In this document: positions 1 through 12,197 of the stretch, piece after piece | Layout of the letters: each line of letters opens with the position of its first letter | How positions within the stretch are numbered: position 1 is the stretch's first letter | Assembly: GCF_000166775.1 (NCBI RefSeq) | Contig: NC_014720.1 | Span: 1-64,000, forward strand | DNA from: Caldicellulosiruptor kronotskyensis 2002 | GTDB lineage: Bacteria; Bacillota; Thermoanaerobacteria; Caldicellulosiruptorales; Caldicellulosiruptoraceae | Length of the DNA stretch: 64,000 nucleotides | Direction of reading: 5' to 3' | Made by a program: the position numbers and the translations under genes | Notes under the pieces: generated by a model | The model's database searches: none | Seen by the model: only the letters and a program-made list of their open reading frames with translations | Told to the model about the DNA's origin: nothing

Positions 1-1
1 G

Positions 2-33
2 TTTTCCACAGTTGTTGATAACATTGTGGATAA
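2..33. promoter_or_regulatory. DnaA boxes upstream of dnaA
   Basis: A perfect DnaA box on the reverse strand, TGTGGATAA, lies at 25-33. A degenerate one (TTTTCCACA) is at 2-10. They sit just before dnaA, where DnaA autoregulation and origin activity are known in Firmicutes. More boxes probably lie left of the window. Confidence 0.7.
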
Positions 34-82
34 CACTTAAAAAGTGAGAATTTCAAACTACATAAAAAGGGTGGATATTCAC

Positions 83-1447
83 ATGGTAGAATATGACGTG
101 AATGAAGTGTGGGAAAAGATAAAGGAGGCTGTGAAAAAAGAAATAAATCCAAGTCCGACAGATATATCATATAACACATGGTTTGAATCGCTTGTACCTC
201 TTTGTTTTGACGACAATGATACATTGATTTTAAAAGCATTTGCTGATTTTCACAGGGATATAGTAATAAACAGGTATTCACTTGTCATTTTAAATGCTAT
301 AAGGCAGCTATTTTCACCGCATCTCAGCATAAAAGTAATTCTTCCTGATGAGGTTGAAAAGTACAAAAGGTTTCTAAAACCAAAGCAAGACGAAAAACCA
401 GAGATAGTAACACAGCTAAATCCCAAATATACTTTTGAAACCTTTGTTGTTGGGAACAACAACAGACTTGCACATGCCGCAGCACTGGCCGTGGCAGAAA
501 CACCACCGGGTGAGAGAACATATAACCCACTTTTTATTTATGGCGGTGTCGGGCTTGGAAAGACTCATCTTATGCATGCAATAGGTCATCACGTTTTAAA
601 GCTTTATCCTGGCACAAAGGTTATGTATGTTACATCAGAGATATTCACAAACGAGCTTATAGCCGCAATAAGAGATGAAAAGACAGACGAGTTTAGGCTC
701 AAGTACAGAAACGTCGATGTTCTTTTAATTGACGACATTCAGTTTTTAGGCGGAAAGGAAAGAACACAAGAAGAGTTTTTCCACACCTTCAACACTTTGT
801 ATGAGGCAAACAAGAAGATAATACTTTCATCAGACAGGCCACCAAAAGAAATAAACACCTTAGAAGACAGGCTCCGCTCTCGTTTTGAATGGGGACTTAT
901 AACAGACATTCAGCCGCCAGACTTTGAGACGCGAATAGCAATTTTGAGCAAAAAATGCCAGCTTGAAGGAACACCTGTACCACAGCATATTTTAGAGTTT
1001 ATAGCATCAAAGATTGAAACAAACATAAGAGAACTCGAAGGTGCTCTCAATAAAATTCTTGCATATTCAAAGCTAATGGCTCCTGACAAAGAAATAACAT
1101 TAGATCTTGCTGAAAAGGCTTTGAAAGAGTTTATCGACACAAACACAAAAAAAGAGCTCACAATAGAGGATATCCAGGCAGAAGTTGCAAGCTATTTTGG
1201 TATTCGGCTTGAAGATTTTAAATCATCAAGAAGGTCAAGAAACGTAGCATTCCCGCGACAGATAGCTATGTATTTAGCAAGAGAACTTACAAATGTATCG
1301 CTTCCTAAAATAGGCGAGGCGTTTGGCGGAAAGGACCACACTACAGTACTTCATGCCTGTGAAAAAATCAAGGAACTTATCAACACAGATTCAAACACAA
1401 AAAATACTGTTGAAACAATCAAAAAAAGACTTATCCACAGAGAATAA
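83..1447 (+). CDS. dnaA: Chromosomal replication initiator DnaA
   Basis: DnaA is the AAA+ ATPase that binds 9-bp boxes at oriC, melts the origin and loads the replicative helicase. The product is 454 residues, a normal family length. It has the N-terminal helicase-interaction domain, then a Walker A motif (GGVGLGKTH), Walker B (LLIDDIQFL) and a C-terminal box-recognition helix-turn-helix ending in the family signature GGKDHTTVLHAC. The reading frame is open from position 44, but the ATG at 83 is preferred because an AAAGGGTGG ribosome binding site lies about 10 bases upstream and because the homologous N-terminus (EVWEKI) starts there. DnaA boxes flank it on both sides, so it is probably autoregulated. 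The identification is secure; only the start is a judgement. Confidence 0.97.
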   Translation: MVEYDVNEVWEKIKEAVKKEINPSPTDISYNTWFESLVPLCFDDNDTLILKAFADFHRDIVINRYSLVILNAIRQLFSPHLSIKVILPDEVEKYKRFLKPKQDEKPEIVTQLNPKYTFETFVVGNNNRLAHAAALAVAETPPGERTYNPLFIYGGVGLGKTHLMHAIGHHVLKLYPGTKVMYVTSEIFTNELIAAIRDEKTDEFRLKYRNVDVLLIDDIQFLGGKERTQEEFFHTFNTLYEANKKIILSSDRPPKEINTLEDRLRSRFEWGLITDIQPPDFETRIAILSKKCQLEGTPVPQHILEFIASKIETNIRELEGALNKILAYSKLMAPDKEITLDLAEKALKEFIDTNTKKELTIEDIQAEVASYFGIRLEDFKSSRRSRNVAFPRQIAMYLARELTNVSLPKIGEAFGGKDHTTVLHACEKIKELINTDSNTKNTVETIKKRLIHRE

Positions 1448-1590
1448 TAACATGTGGATAACTTTGTGTGAATTTCAATTTTCACATGTGAATTTAGTTG
1501 AAAACTTTAAAATTTATCAACAGGAATATATACATCCAAAACCTCAAATTTCACAAGCTTTTGACACTGTTATTAACTTATCCACAGCTA
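1431..1590. other. Probable oriC segment between dnaA and dnaN
   Basis: The dnaA-dnaN gap is a common origin position in Firmicutes. Perfect DnaA boxes are seen at 1431-1439 (TTATCCACA, inside the last dnaA codons), 1453-1461 (TGTGGATAA) and 1578-1586 (TTATCCACA), with a one-mismatch box at 1514-1522. A 12-bp palindrome TTCACATGTGAA lies near 1481-1492. The stretch is very AT-rich, as expected of an unwinding element. Origin activity is inferred from boxes and position only. Confidence 0.75.
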
Positions 1591-1666
1591 TTACTGTGAA
1601 TACTACTGAAAGTTTTATTTGGTGGTATGTATTTGAAACTCCCACATAAAAAAAGGAGGGAAAAAA

Positions 1667-2773
1667 ATGAGGTTTATTGTGGATAAAGAAGTTTTACAAG
1701 ATAATATTTCCAAGGTAATACCTGCTGCAGCATCAACAAAGGTAACATCAATTTTAGAGTGTGTATTAATCGAAGCTGAAGATAGAATAATATTTACCAC
1801 AAACGATATGAAAATGCAGATGCAAACAGAATTTGAAGCAGAGATTTTAGATAGAGGATCAGCACTTTTAAAAGCAAAACTTCTTTCTGACATAGTCAAA
1901 AAACTGCCAAGCGGTGACGTGGAAGTTATAAGGGAAGAAAACGAGGTAAAAATCAGAAGCCAGAAGATAGAGTTTAGGCTTCCTACTCTTGACCCGCTTG
2001 ATTTTCCAAAGATGGATAGAAAACCTTCTGAGAGTTTTTGCGAGTTTGTTGCAAGCGAGTTTGTTGATGCTGTTGACAAGGTAATATTCGCAACCTCAAA
2101 AGATGAGACAAGACCAACATTTACAGGCGTGCTCTTTGAAAAAGAAGATGATGATTTTGTCAATCTTGTTGGGATGGACGGGCACAGACTTGCAATATGT
2201 AAAATAAAACCAGTTGCGGTTGAAGGAAGTTTTTCGAAGATTGTACCTGCAGAAAACTTGGATGATATCACAAAGATAGTGGACATTGAAGAGCCAGAAA
2301 AGGTAAGAGTATCATTTTTTGAAAACCAGGCAACATTTGAGATAGGTTCAACAACGGTGATACTTACACTTATTTCCGGAAAGTTTTTCGATTACAAAAG
2401 TGCAATCCCAACAGAGTATTCAACCAAAATTTCAATTTCATCTGATGTTTTAGAAAGCACACTTGAAAGAGCTTCAATAGTGTCAAAAGATGAAAAAACC
2501 AACATCCAAGCTGTCATATTTGAGACAAACGGTATGATGTTCACAGTAAAATCTGTGTCTGCTGATGGAAGGTATGAAGAGGATGTGCTTTGTTCAGTCG
2601 AGGGTAAAGACATCAGAGTTGGATTTAATGTCAAGTATTTCTTAGACGTTTTGAAAGAGCTTGATGGAGAGATAAACCTGTTTATAACATCGCAGACAAG
2701 CCCTTCAATTGTGCAAAAGCCAGACGACCCTAACTACATCTACCTTGTTCTTCCTATAAAGATGCCAGAGTAA
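1667..2773 (+). CDS. dnaN: DNA polymerase III beta subunit (sliding clamp)
   Basis: The beta clamp is a ring-shaped dimer that encircles DNA and tethers DNA polymerase III and repair enzymes to it. The 368-residue product has the usual length and the three-fold repeated clamp domain. Recognisable family segments include FTGVLFE, GMDGHRLA and the C-terminal end with LVLPIKMPE, which forms part of the protein-binding pocket. An AAGGAGGG ribosome binding site stands directly before the ATG. The gene follows the origin segment and precedes recF by 25 bases, the standard Firmicute order, so dnaN and recF are probably co-transcribed. Confidence 0.97.
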   Translation: MRFIVDKEVLQDNISKVIPAAASTKVTSILECVLIEAEDRIIFTTNDMKMQMQTEFEAEILDRGSALLKAKLLSDIVKKLPSGDVEVIREENEVKIRSQKIEFRLPTLDPLDFPKMDRKPSESFCEFVASEFVDAVDKVIFATSKDETRPTFTGVLFEKEDDDFVNLVGMDGHRLAICKIKPVAVEGSFSKIVPAENLDDITKIVDIEEPEKVRVSFFENQATFEIGSTTVILTLISGKFFDYKSAIPTEYSTKISISSDVLESTLERASIVSKDEKTNIQAVIFETNGMMFTVKSVSADGRYEEDVLCSVEGKDIRVGFNVKYFLDVLKELDGEINLFITSQTSPSIVQKPDDPNYIYLVLPIKMPE

Positions 2774-2798
2774 AGCATTTTTTAGAGGTTGTAAGAGT

Positions 2799-3860
2799 AT
2801 GAAGATAAAAAGCATTTACGTTGAAAATTTCAGGGGTTACAAACAAAGGTTTTTTGAGTTCAAAGATAAAATGAATTTAATTGTCGGTAATAATGCCTCA
2901 GGAAAGACTTCTCTTCTTGAGGCTCTATATTTTTGTATGTGTGGAAAATCTTTTAAAAGTCGAGATATAGATGCAATAAACTTTGATTCTTTCTATTTCA
3001 AGCTTGAGATGTTGGCCGAGGTTGGAGACACTGAATATAATGTTTTCTGTTATGTAGATAAAGCCTTAGATAAGAGAATAATGATAAATGATAAGAAAAT
3101 AAAGAAATTGTCTGAGCTGATAAGTACATTTAAATTTGTCTTTTTTGAGCCAGATGCGACAGAACTTATAAAACATCAGCCAAAACTGAGGCGCAGATTT
3201 TTAGATATGGAAGTTACAAAGCTTTACCCTTACATGACAAAAGTTTATTCAGAATACCACAGAGCACTTCTTTCACGAAACGCGTTTTTGAAAAGTTATG
3301 ATAAAAAGGATATAATAGATGTATACGATATGCAAATAAGTCAGCTTGGATTTTTAATTTTTCAAAAACGACAGGAGGTTATAAATAAACTATCCATTGA
3401 AGCGCAAAAGATATTTAGTTTAGTGTTTGAAAACAAATCAATGCTTGAACTTAAATATATGCCATCGATTATTGCTTCAAACGATAAAGAATATTACAAA
3501 GAGATAAAAAAGAATATTGATAAAGATTTGAGTTTTGGATATACAACAAAAGGTGTTCACAGAGATGACTTTGAGATTTTGATAGATAAAAAACCGGCAA
3601 TAAATTTTGCATCTGAAGGGCAGATAAAACTTGCAGCAATCTCAGTTGTGCTTGCAACTTCTCTTCTTTATCCAGAGCCTGTGCTAATTTTAGACGATGT
3701 GTTTTCTGAGCTTGATAGTTTTAAAAGAAAAAATCTTGTGAAATTTATAAGCCAATACCAGTCGTTTGTGACATCTGCAGAAGATTTAAGTGTTCTTGAA
3801 AGAGAAGGAATACTGGAGTTTGGCAGTGCAAACTTGATTTTTCTTGAACGAAGTATGTAA
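2799..3860 (+). CDS. recF: DNA replication and repair protein RecF
   Basis: RecF is an SMC-like ATPase that, with RecO and RecR, helps load RecA at gapped DNA and stalled forks. The 353-residue product starts with the family signature (IYVENFRGY), has a Walker A motif GNNASGKTS near residue 30, an ABC-type signature in the ASEGQIKLAA stretch, and a Walker B (LILDDVFSELD) near residue 300. Length and context between dnaN and gyrB fit fully. A weak GAGGTTGTAAGAG sequence precedes the ATG. Confidence 0.96.
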   Translation: MKIKSIYVENFRGYKQRFFEFKDKMNLIVGNNASGKTSLLEALYFCMCGKSFKSRDIDAINFDSFYFKLEMLAEVGDTEYNVFCYVDKALDKRIMINDKKIKKLSELISTFKFVFFEPDATELIKHQPKLRRRFLDMEVTKLYPYMTKVYSEYHRALLSRNAFLKSYDKKDIIDVYDMQISQLGFLIFQKRQEVINKLSIEAQKIFSLVFENKSMLELKYMPSIIASNDKEYYKEIKKNIDKDLSFGYTTKGVHRDDFEILIDKKPAINFASEGQIKLAAISVVLATSLLYPEPVLILDDVFSELDSFKRKNLVKFISQYQSFVTSAEDLSVLEREGILEFGSANLIFLERSM

Positions 3861-3888
3861 AAAATTTTTTTAAGGATGTGTAAAGAGG

Positions 3889-6122
<2,234 letters not shown>

Positions 6123-6139
6123 AAAAGAGGTGTTTCAAA

Positions 6140-6316
6140 GTGGAAGTTGCGAAAAAAATTTATGAAGAAGTTATAAAACTGCCTGAAGAGACTCAGAGAG
6201 AAGTTTTGGATTTTATTGAATTTAAAAAGATGAAATGGAAAAAAAATATAGAAGAAATAATTGATAAAGTTATTGAAGAAAATTACGAGATATTAAAGGA
6301 GTTAGCTGATAAATGA
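6140..6316 (+). CDS. Small antitoxin (DUF2281-like), partner of Doc toxin
   Basis: This 58-residue ORF starts at a GTG preceded by AAGAGGTG. The first half (KIYEEVIKLPEETQREVLDFIEF) looks like the DUF2281 family of small antitoxins. The second half is an acidic helix (IDKVIEENYEILKELADK), the sort of tail Phd-type antitoxins use to cover the Doc/Fic active site. The stop overlaps the start of the toxin gene by four bases (ATGA), the classical translational coupling of antitoxin-toxin pairs. Such antitoxins usually repress their own operon, but no separate promoter is obvious here. The gene call is good; the family call rests on motif reading. Confidence 0.75.
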   Translation: MEVAKKIYEEVIKLPEETQREVLDFIEFKKMKWKKNIEEIIDKVIEENYEILKELADK

Positions 6317-6693
6317 TAATGTTGAGTATTGAGGATGTATTGTTGATTGCTAAAAAGTTAATAGAAAGATTTGGAGGTACGTTTGGGATAAGAGACAAAG
6401 GTTTGCTTGAAAGCTCATTGAACAATGCATTTCAAACATTTGATGGAGAGGAGCTATATAAAACTGATGTAGAAAAAATTGCAGTTATATCTTACTCAAT
6501 AATAAGGAATCACCCCCTAATAGATGGTAATAAAAGATTAGGTATAAGTGTTTTACTAATATTATGTAAACTCAACAATATTATCTTAGAATATACAAGA
6601 GAAGGGGCAGTAGATTTAGCTATAAGAATTGCAGAAGGTAGTATTGATATTGAAGATGTTGTTGAATGGATAAAAAAGCATGAGAAAAAGTGA
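6313..6693 (+). CDS. doc: Doc-family toxin (death-on-curing, Fic fold)
   Basis: Doc toxins phosphorylate elongation factor EF-Tu and stop translation. The 126-residue product matches the family length. It has the Doc start (IEDVLLIAKKLIERFGG), the substrate segment GIRDKGLLESSL and the Fic-type active-site motif HPLIDGNKRLG near residues 71-81, with the catalytic His and the D-G-N-K-R loop intact. It is therefore probably active. It overlaps the antitoxin by four bases and ends 28 bases before gyrA, so the pair lies inside the gyrB-gyrA transcription unit. It is probably a later insertion into that operon. Confidence 0.88.
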   Translation: MIMLSIEDVLLIAKKLIERFGGTFGIRDKGLLESSLNNAFQTFDGEELYKTDVEKIAVISYSIIRNHPLIDGNKRLGISVLLILCKLNNIILEYTREGAVDLAIRIAEGSIDIEDVVEWIKKHEKK

Positions 6694-6721
6694 ACACTAT
6701 AAAGGGAGGAAAAATTAAAGC

Positions 6722-9151
6722 ATGGAAGAGCTCGATTTTAGGATAATTCCTGTTGATATACAGGAAGAGATGAAAAAAAGCTATATAGACTATGCAATGA
6801 GCGTAATTGTATCTCGTGCGCTGCCAGATGTGAGAGATGGCTTAAAGCCTGTTCACAGAAGAATTTTATATGCAATGAACGAGATAGGTCTTACACCTGA
6901 CAAGCCTTACAGAAAATCTGCAACAGTTGTCGGGCATGTTCTTGCAAAATATCATCCGCACGGCGATGCTGCTGTGTACGAAAGCCTTGTTCGAATGGCA
7001 CAGGACTTTTCAATGCGCCATCCTCTTGTTGACGGACATGGAAACTTTGGGTCGGTAGATGGAGACCCTCCAGCTGCTATGCGTTACACTGAAGCGCGTA
7101 TGAGCAAAATTGCTATCGAGATGCTTCGCGACATTGAAAAAGAGACAGTTGATTTCATGCCCAACTTTGATGAATCGGCAAAAGAACCAAAGGTTTTGCC
7201 ATCAAGGTTTCCTAATCTATTGGTAAATGGTAGCCAGGGAATTGCGGTTGGTATGGCAACAAACATACCGCCTCACAACCTTGCAGAAGTGATAGACGCA
7301 ATTGTGTACCTACTTGACAATGAAAATGCAAGTTTAGATGATATAATGAAAATAATCAAAGGACCTGATTTTCCAACAGGCGGGTATATCATCGGCAAAA
7401 AGGGTATAAAGGATGCTTATGCAACAGGAAAAGGGAAAATTATCGTACGGGCGAAAGCAACAATTGAGCAGACCTCCAAGGGAAGACAGAGAATAGTTGT
7501 TACAGAACTTCCATATATGGTTAACAAGGCAAGGCTTATTGAAAAGATTGCCGAGCTTGTTCATGAGAAAAGGATTGACGGAATTTCTGATATAAGAGAT
7601 GAGTCTGACAAAGAAGGTCTGAGGATTGTTATTGAAATCAAAAAAGATGCGGATGCAAATGTAGTGTTAAAACAGCTATACAAAAACACCCAGCTTCAGG
7701 ACAGCTTTGGCATAATCATGCTTGCGCTTGTTGACAACCAGCCAAAAGTTCTTACTCTTATGGACATGCTAAATCTTTACATTGAACATCAAAAAGAGGT
7801 AATTGTTAGAAGAACAAAGTATGATCTCAAAAAAGCAGAAGAAAGAGCTCACATTTTAGAAGGACTTAAAAAAGCTCTTGACCACATAGATGAGATAATC
7901 TCAATCATTAGGTCATCCAGAACAGTAAATGAGGCAAAAGAAAGGCTCATTAGCAGATTTCAGTTTACAGAGGTCCAAGCTCAAGCAATTCTTGACATGA
8001 GACTTCAGCGTTTAACTGGCCTTGAGCGGCAAAAGATTGAAGAAGAGCTTGCAGAGCTAATCAAGATGATAGAGTATTACAAAAACGTGCTTGCAAGTGA
8101 TGCAATGGTAAAAGAAATCATAAAAAAAGAGATTTTGGAGATAAAAGAAAAGTACAAGGATGAGAGAAGGACAAAGATAATCCAAGATGAGCATGAAGAC
8201 TTTGAGGAAGAAGAGCTGATTCAAGAGCAGGAAACTGTAATCACACTTACCCATTTTGGGTATATAAAACGGCTTCCTCTTGACACGTACAAGAGCCAAA
8301 AACGTGGAGGCAGAGGCATCACGGGAATATCAACAAGAGAAGAGGATTTTGTTGAAGATGTCTTTGTCACAACAACACACCACTACATTCTCTTTTTCAC
8401 AGACAAAGGAAGAGTTTTCCGTTTAAGAGCATATGAAGTGCCCGAAGGTTCGCGCCAGGCAAAAGGCACTGCAATTGTCAACCTTATTCAGATTGGCAAG
8501 GATGAAAAAATTACTGCTACTATGGCTGTGAAGGACTTCAAAGAAGGCTATCTTATGATGTGCACCAAAAACGGCACAATAAAGAAGGTGCTTTTGAGCG
8601 AGTTTGAAAATACAACCAAAGCAGGCAAAAAAGCAATAACCCTTGCCGATGATGATAGCCTTGTTGATGTAAAACTCACATCTGGAAACGATGAGATTGT
8701 GCTTGTATCGAGCAATGGATACTGTGTTGTATTCAATGAAAACGATGTAAGAAGTATGGGAAGGACTGCACAGGGTGTAAAAGGTATGACGCTGGAAGAT
8801 GGTGATTTTATTGTTGGGATGGAAAAAGCAAGCGATGGAAAGTATCTTCTTTGCGTCACAGAAAACGGGTTTGGTAAAAGAAGCGAGATTGAAGAGTATA
8901 GAAAAACAAAGCGCGGTGCAAAAGGTGTACTTACTTACAAGGTAACAGACAAGACAGGCAGGATTGTTGATATAAAGATGGTAAATGATGAGGATGAGAT
9001 AATGCTTTGCTCAACAGAAGGGATTTTTATAAGGCTTGAGGTTTCTCAAATTCCAGTTCAGGGAAGAAATACACAAGGTGTTAAACTTATGCGAATTGAT
9101 GGAGATAATATAAAAGTTTCATCAATTGCAAGGATAAGGGTTAATGAGTAG
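6722..9151 (+). CDS. gyrA: DNA gyrase subunit A
   Basis: GyrA is the DNA cleavage and rejoining subunit of gyrase. The 809-residue product has the family start ([32 protein letters not shown]), the catalytic tyrosine in [14 protein letters not shown], and the coiled-coil and C-gate region. A C-terminal six-bladed beta-pinwheel carries the GyrA-box-like QKRGGRGI segment, which marks gyrase rather than topoisomerase IV. A GGGAGG ribosome binding site lies upstream. A strong terminator follows, so it closes the origin gene cluster. Confidence 0.97.
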   Translation: MEELDFRIIPVDIQEEMKKSYIDYAMSVIVSRALPDVRDGLKPVHRRILYAMNEIGLTPDKPYRKSATVVGHVLAKYHPHGDAAVYESLVRMAQDFSMRHPLVDGHGNFGSVDGDPPAAMRYTEARMSKIAIEMLRDIEKETVDFMPNFDESAKEPKVLPSRFPNLLVNGSQGIAVGMATNIPPHNLAEVIDAIVYLLDNENASLDDIMKIIKGPDFPTGGYIIGKKGIKDAYATGKGKIIVRAKATIEQTSKGRQRIVVTELPYMVNKARLIEKIAELVHEKRIDGISDIRDESDKEGLRIVIEIKKDADANVVLKQLYKNTQLQDSFGIIMLALVDNQPKVLTLMDMLNLYIEHQKEVIVRRTKYDLKKAEERAHILEGLKKALDHIDEIISIIRSSRTVNEAKERLISRFQFTEVQAQAILDMRLQRLTGLERQKIEEELAELIKMIEYYKNVLASDAMVKEIIKKEILEIKEKYKDERRTKIIQDEHEDFEEEELIQEQETVITLTHFGYIKRLPLDTYKSQKRGGRGITGISTREEDFVEDVFVTTTHHYILFFTDKGRVFRLRAYEVPEGSRQAKGTAIVNLIQIGKDEKITATMAVKDFKEGYLMMCTKNGTIKKVLLSEFENTTKAGKKAITLADDDSLVDVKLTSGNDEIVLVSSNGYCVVFNENDVRSMGRTAQGVKGMTLEDGDFIVGMEKASDGKYLLCVTENGFGKRSEIEEYRKTKRGAKGVLTYKVTDKTGRIVDIKMVNDEDEIMLCSTEGIFIRLEVSQIPVQGRNTQGVKLMRIDGDNIKVSSIARIRVNE

Positions 9152-9176
9152 AAAAATTGAATAATATGCAACGTAT

Positions 9177-9222
9177 AAAGCCACAGATAGCTCCAAGTAA
9201 AAATTATCTGTGGCTTTTTTTA
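9177..9222 (+). terminator. Rho-independent terminator after gyrA
   Basis: A 13-bp perfect stem (9177-9189 with 9205-9217, core GCCACAGATA) is followed by a T-run. It ends the origin/gyrase cluster. Confidence 0.9.
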
Positions 9223-9440
9223 AATTCAATAATTTAAGTTTATTAATTTTGGTATTTTCAACTTAAGCATAAATTATTTTGCTATGGGTAACTTTTTTGT
9301 CAATAAAAAAGGCAAAATATTTCAACAAACCTTTTTTATTTTCTGATATAATGTTTGTAGTTATGTAATTGAATTGTAATAATAACAATTTAGCATTTTG
9401 TGCGTTTTAAAATTAAAAAAGTTTAAAGGAAGTGCTGTGG

Positions 9441-11360
9441 ATGATGAAAAAACGTTTTTTAGGAATGATGGTAGCTTTATTTATAATATTATCTATATTA
9501 TCTTCTGGTATTAATTTTGTCATGTCAGACCAGTCGAAACCAAAAAGCTTTCTACAAAAAGTAGGAACTTTTAGCAACTTTAAAAAACTTGTTGATGAAG
9601 CTCAGAAAAAAAATCCATACATGGGTTCAGGAGAAAATATAATGTATGAATCAGCACCAGATTTTGTTATAAAGGATGAAAATAAAGAGGGTTCTGAGTC
9701 TTTTTATTCACAGACAAATGTGCAGGTTATGGGCGTTGATGAAGCTGATATTGCAAAGACAGACGGGCAGTATATATACATTGCAAAACCATATCCAAAG
9801 ATAAAAGATAATGGAATTGTAATTGTTAAAGCTTATCCACCTGAGGAAATGAAAGTTTTATCTAAAATTAAATTGAGCGATGAGTTCTATCCAGAAGAAT
9901 TTTATGTTGATGGCAGGTATCTTGTTGTTATTTGTGAAAAAGAAAAGATTGTTGATAGGGAACCTGTTATTCAAAAAAATAATTTTCCTGATATCGATAC
10001 AAAGAAAATAAAAGTTTATGTGCCATATCAGTTATTGATAGAGACGTATTGTATTGTTTATGACATTTCTGACAAATCAAATCCTAAGGAAATAAGAAGG
10101 GTTTCAATTTCGGGAAGATATCTGACATCAAGGAAAATAGGAACAAGTCTTTACATTGTTACAGAAAAGCAATTCCCATATAGAATTTACGCTAATAAAT
10201 CCTACTCTGAGCAAGATTTCAAACCATACTTTTCAGATAGTATTACAGGTGATTCAAAAAAGATATATATAAGCTTTGACAGAATAAAGTATATTCCAGA
10301 TTTTATAAACTATGGCATTACTGTTATTGGGAGTTTTGATATTGAGTCAGAAGATGAAATTTGTGTTGAGTGTGTGCTTGGTGGAGGGGATATAGTTTAC
10401 TGTTCGCAAGAAAATCTTTATTTGTGCTCTGAAGTAATAAAAAAAGTTTACTGGCCTGAAAAATGGGAAGATAATACAAGACCATGGTATAGTTATGTAA
10501 GAAAAACAATGATTAGTAGATTTGAACTTTCAAAAGGGAAAATTAATCTTGAGGCAGCAAGTGTTATCAGTGGAAAAGTGTTGAATCAATTTTCAATGGA
10601 TGAACAAGATGGTTATTTCAGAATTGCAACAACTGGTGAAAGGCTTTATTTTTTAGAAAAAAATTACGATTATTTTAATGCTGTATATGTTCTTGATAAA
10701 AACTTGAGAGTAGTTGGGAAGATAGATAATATTGCAAAAGGAGAGAGAATATATTCAGCAAGATTTATTGGAAAAAGACTATACCTTGTTACCTTCAAAG
10801 AGCTTGACCCATTTTTTGTAATTGACCTTGAAGATCCTCACAATCCAAAAGTGCTTGGATATTTCAAAATTCCAGGATACTCAACATATCTTCATCCATA
10901 TGATGAAAATCACATAATAGGATTTGGCAGGGATGCAGAGGATTTAGATGAAAGATATGCAATACCTTTAGGACTGAAAATTGCAATGTTCAATGTTGAG
11001 GATGTAGAAAATCCAAAAGAGCTTTTCAAGGTCATAATTGGGGGCAAGGGTACCTATTCTGAACTTCTTAATAATCACAAAGCGCTTTTGTTTGATAAGA
11101 CTAAAAACATTTTTGCATTCCCTGTAGAGGTTTACGACAAAAAAGGGCATAACTTCACAGGTGCTTTTGTATATAGCATAGATTTGAAAGAAGGTTTTGT
11201 TTTAAGGGGCAAGATTTCGCATGAAATTGATGATGGATATTGTGAGAAAATAGACAGGCTTTTGTATATTGGGGATGTGCTCTACTCAGTTTCAAACTCA
11301 ATGATAAAAGCAAGCTCTCTTGAAAGCTTCAAGGAGATAGCAAGGTTGAGGTTGGATTGA
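9441..11360 (+). CDS. Secreted beta-propeller domain protein
   Basis: The product (about 639 residues) begins with an export signal (MMKKRFLGMM, then a hydrophobic core to about residue 25). Most of the rest matches the family described as secreted proteins with a C-terminal beta-propeller (Pfam Beta_propel). The hallmark segments are TNVQVMGVDEADIAKTDGQYIY near residues 95-115, repeated DISDKSNPKEI and DLEDPHNPKVLG blades, and the HPYDENHIIGFGRDA segment. No enzyme motif is visible and the family role is unknown. The frame opens at a GTG at 9432, but the ATG at 9441 has better spacing from AAAGGAAG. It stands alone between the gyrA terminator and a decayed gene. Confidence 0.85.
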   Translation: MMKKRFLGMMVALFIILSILSSGINFVMSDQSKPKSFLQKVGTFSNFKKLVDEAQKKNPYMGSGENIMYESAPDFVIKDENKEGSESFYSQTNVQVMGVDEADIAKTDGQYIYIAKPYPKIKDNGIVIVKAYPPEEMKVLSKIKLSDEFYPEEFYVDGRYLVVICEKEKIVDREPVIQKNNFPDIDTKKIKVYVPYQLLIETYCIVYDISDKSNPKEIRRVSISGRYLTSRKIGTSLYIVTEKQFPYRIYANKSYSEQDFKPYFSDSITGDSKKIYISFDRIKYIPDFINYGITVIGSFDIESEDEICVECVLGGGDIVYCSQENLYLCSEVIKKVYWPEKWEDNTRPWYSYVRKTMISRFELSKGKINLEAASVISGKVLNQFSMDEQDGYFRIATTGERLYFLEKNYDYFNAVYVLDKNLRVVGKIDNIAKGERIYSARFIGKRLYLVTFKELDPFFVIDLEDPHNPKVLGYFKIPGYSTYLHPYDENHIIGFGRDAEDLDERYAIPLGLKIAMFNVEDVENPKELFKVIIGGKGTYSELLNNHKALLFDKTKNIFAFPVEVYDKKGHNFTGAFVYSIDLKEGFVLRGKISHEIDDGYCEKIDRLLYIGDVLYSVSNSMIKASSLESFKEIARLRLD

Positions 11361-11445
11361 AAGAGTAGATGATAAAAAACAAGAAACCCCCTTGGGTATT
11401 CCTGCAAAGGGATGAAATTCGAAGTTGCAAGGAGGTAGAGGAATA

Positions 11446-12197
11446 ATGAAAGTTAAGAAAAAGAAGATAGGTAGTGTTATTATGATTTTTGCAATATTGT
11501 TGAGCGTTATTGCTCCAGTTTTAACGGCTACATATCAAAGTAAAAGTTATTTAGAAACTACATAATTAAGTAAATTAGAGAATAACATAATTCAAATTGC
11601 TGCTGTAGTTTTCATTCCTTAGCCCTAAAGAGAGATGGCACAGTTTGGGCTTGGGAAAGTAATAAAGATGGTCAGCTGGGGAATAGAGGTGCTGGTGTGA
11701 ATATTCCATTGTTCCTGTTCAAGTTAAAGGGTTAAAAGATATTGGGACAATTGCGGCAGGGGACAGTTATATCTTAGGGCTAAAAAAAGATGGAACAGTT
11801 TGGTGTTGGGGATTAAATGAAAGTATTCAATTCATAAATGGCAATAATAGAGATTTTTCTGTTCCTTTCCAAATCAGAGGTTTAAAAGATGTGGTTGCAA
11901 TTGGCGCTGGCAAAGATTATTCTTTAGCGCTGAAGAAAGATAGCACCGTTTGGGTGTGGGAATGTAAATATAATTATTACGAACAATTGAGGAAAGGTAC
12001 CGATGAATACTCCCCTGTTCCAGTCTAAGTCGAAGAATTAAAAAATGTGGTAGCAATTGCACCTGGTGAATGGCATTCCTTAGCACTAAAAAAAAGACGG
12101 CACAGTATGGGCTTGGGGAACAAATGGCAGAGGTCAATTGGGGAATGGTGGTGTTGGTGTCTATTCACCTATTCCTGTCCCAGTCGTTATTAAATAG
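11446..12197 (+). pseudogene. Decayed RCC1/BNR-repeat secreted protein
   Basis: An ATG at 11446 behind a GGAGGTAGAGG site opens a 39-residue ORF that is a good signal peptide (KKKKIG, then a hydrophobic stretch to ALTAT-like cleavage) and stops at 11563-11565. Beyond it, in shifting frames, come at least four RCC1-type repeats: HSLALKRDGTVWAWESN, YILGLKKDGTVWCWGLN, YSLALKKDSTVWVWE and HSLALKK, interleaved with VVAIGAG-type spacers. Stops and frameshifts separate them, for example near 11620, 11700 and 12028. In the intact family these repeats form a surface or secreted seven-bladed propeller. The gene is broken beyond expression as one protein. Confidence 0.8.

Noticed and set aside
1615-2286. 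A 223-codon open frame opposite dnaN
   Set aside because: It is a shadow of a secure gene, Ser-rich, with no start signal.
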